Below are positions 5,851 to 5,898 of a stretch of DNA of 5,898 nucleotides, one piece after another (position 1 is the first letter of the stretch; each line of letters begins with the position of its first letter). Below the pieces are notes generated by a model. The model did no database searches and had not been told where the DNA came from. It saw only the letters and a list, made by a program, of their open reading frames with translations. Source of the stretch: an uncultured Fidelibacterota bacterium (GTDB taxonomy: Bacteria; Marinisomatota; Marinisomatia; Marinisomatales; UBA1611); contig CAJWPW010000086.1 in the NCBI GenBank assembly GCA_913045415.1, forward strand, positions 1 through 5,898, given 5' to 3'. A program made the position numbers and the translations under genes.

Positions 5851-5898
5851 AGCTTTTTTAAGTGTTTGAAACTACAGGATCAATCAGGAATTATTAAC

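Noticed and set aside
1..5898. CRISPR array, tRNA, rRNA or insertion sequence
   Set aside because: No regularly spaced repeats, cloverleaf-like sequence, transposase frame or terminal inverted repeats were seen. The only direct repeat is the in-frame gene duplication at 1296-1694.

Overview
The window reads as a Gram-negative type IV pilus or pseudopilus locus. All seven recognisable genes lie on the minus strand, so transcription runs from right to left. Base composition is moderate, with GC in the low forties by eye. An ExeA/MshM-type ATPase next to a set of pilin-like genes in the order H-I-J-K recalls the MSHA (mannose-sensitive haemagglutinin) pilus loci of proteobacteria and Desulfobacterota. 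Desulfobacterota is my best guess for the lineage, but no marker gene here settles it.

Layout in transcription order. The right edge (5793-5898) carries no gene but has a strong, symmetric intrinsic terminator. Next comes a run of five genes whose products start with pilin-type N-termini: a pilin-like subunit (5310-5792), a GspH/FimT-like minor pilin (4780-5274), a GspI/PilV-like minor pilin (4298-4780), a GspJ/PilW-like minor pilin (3736-4293) and a large PilX/GspK-like protein (1853-3736). The last four are separated by at most 4 bp or overlap as TAATG, so they are probably translationally coupled. The large protein carries a LamG (concanavalin A-like) domain spliced into a repetitive beta-rich scaffold, as expected for a pilus-tip adhesin. 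After a 137-bp gap holding an 18-bp perfect palindrome comes a small unrecognised membrane protein made of two tandem copies of one module (1287-1715). Last is an ExeA-like AAA+ ATPase that starts at TTG and is still open at the left edge (1263 to before 1).

How the genes could work together: the minor pilins would form an initiation and tip complex, with the LamG protein exposed at the tip and the 5310-5792 pilin in or near the shaft. The ATPase would belong to the envelope-spanning assembly machinery. Its last visible residues look like the beginning of a PilM/MshI actin-like domain joined through a long acidic, proline-rich linker. The two most unusual points are therefore two apparent fusions: ATPase plus PilM-like, and PilX-like plus LamG. 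No assembly ATPase (PilB), platform protein (PilC), prepilin peptidase or secretin lies in the window.
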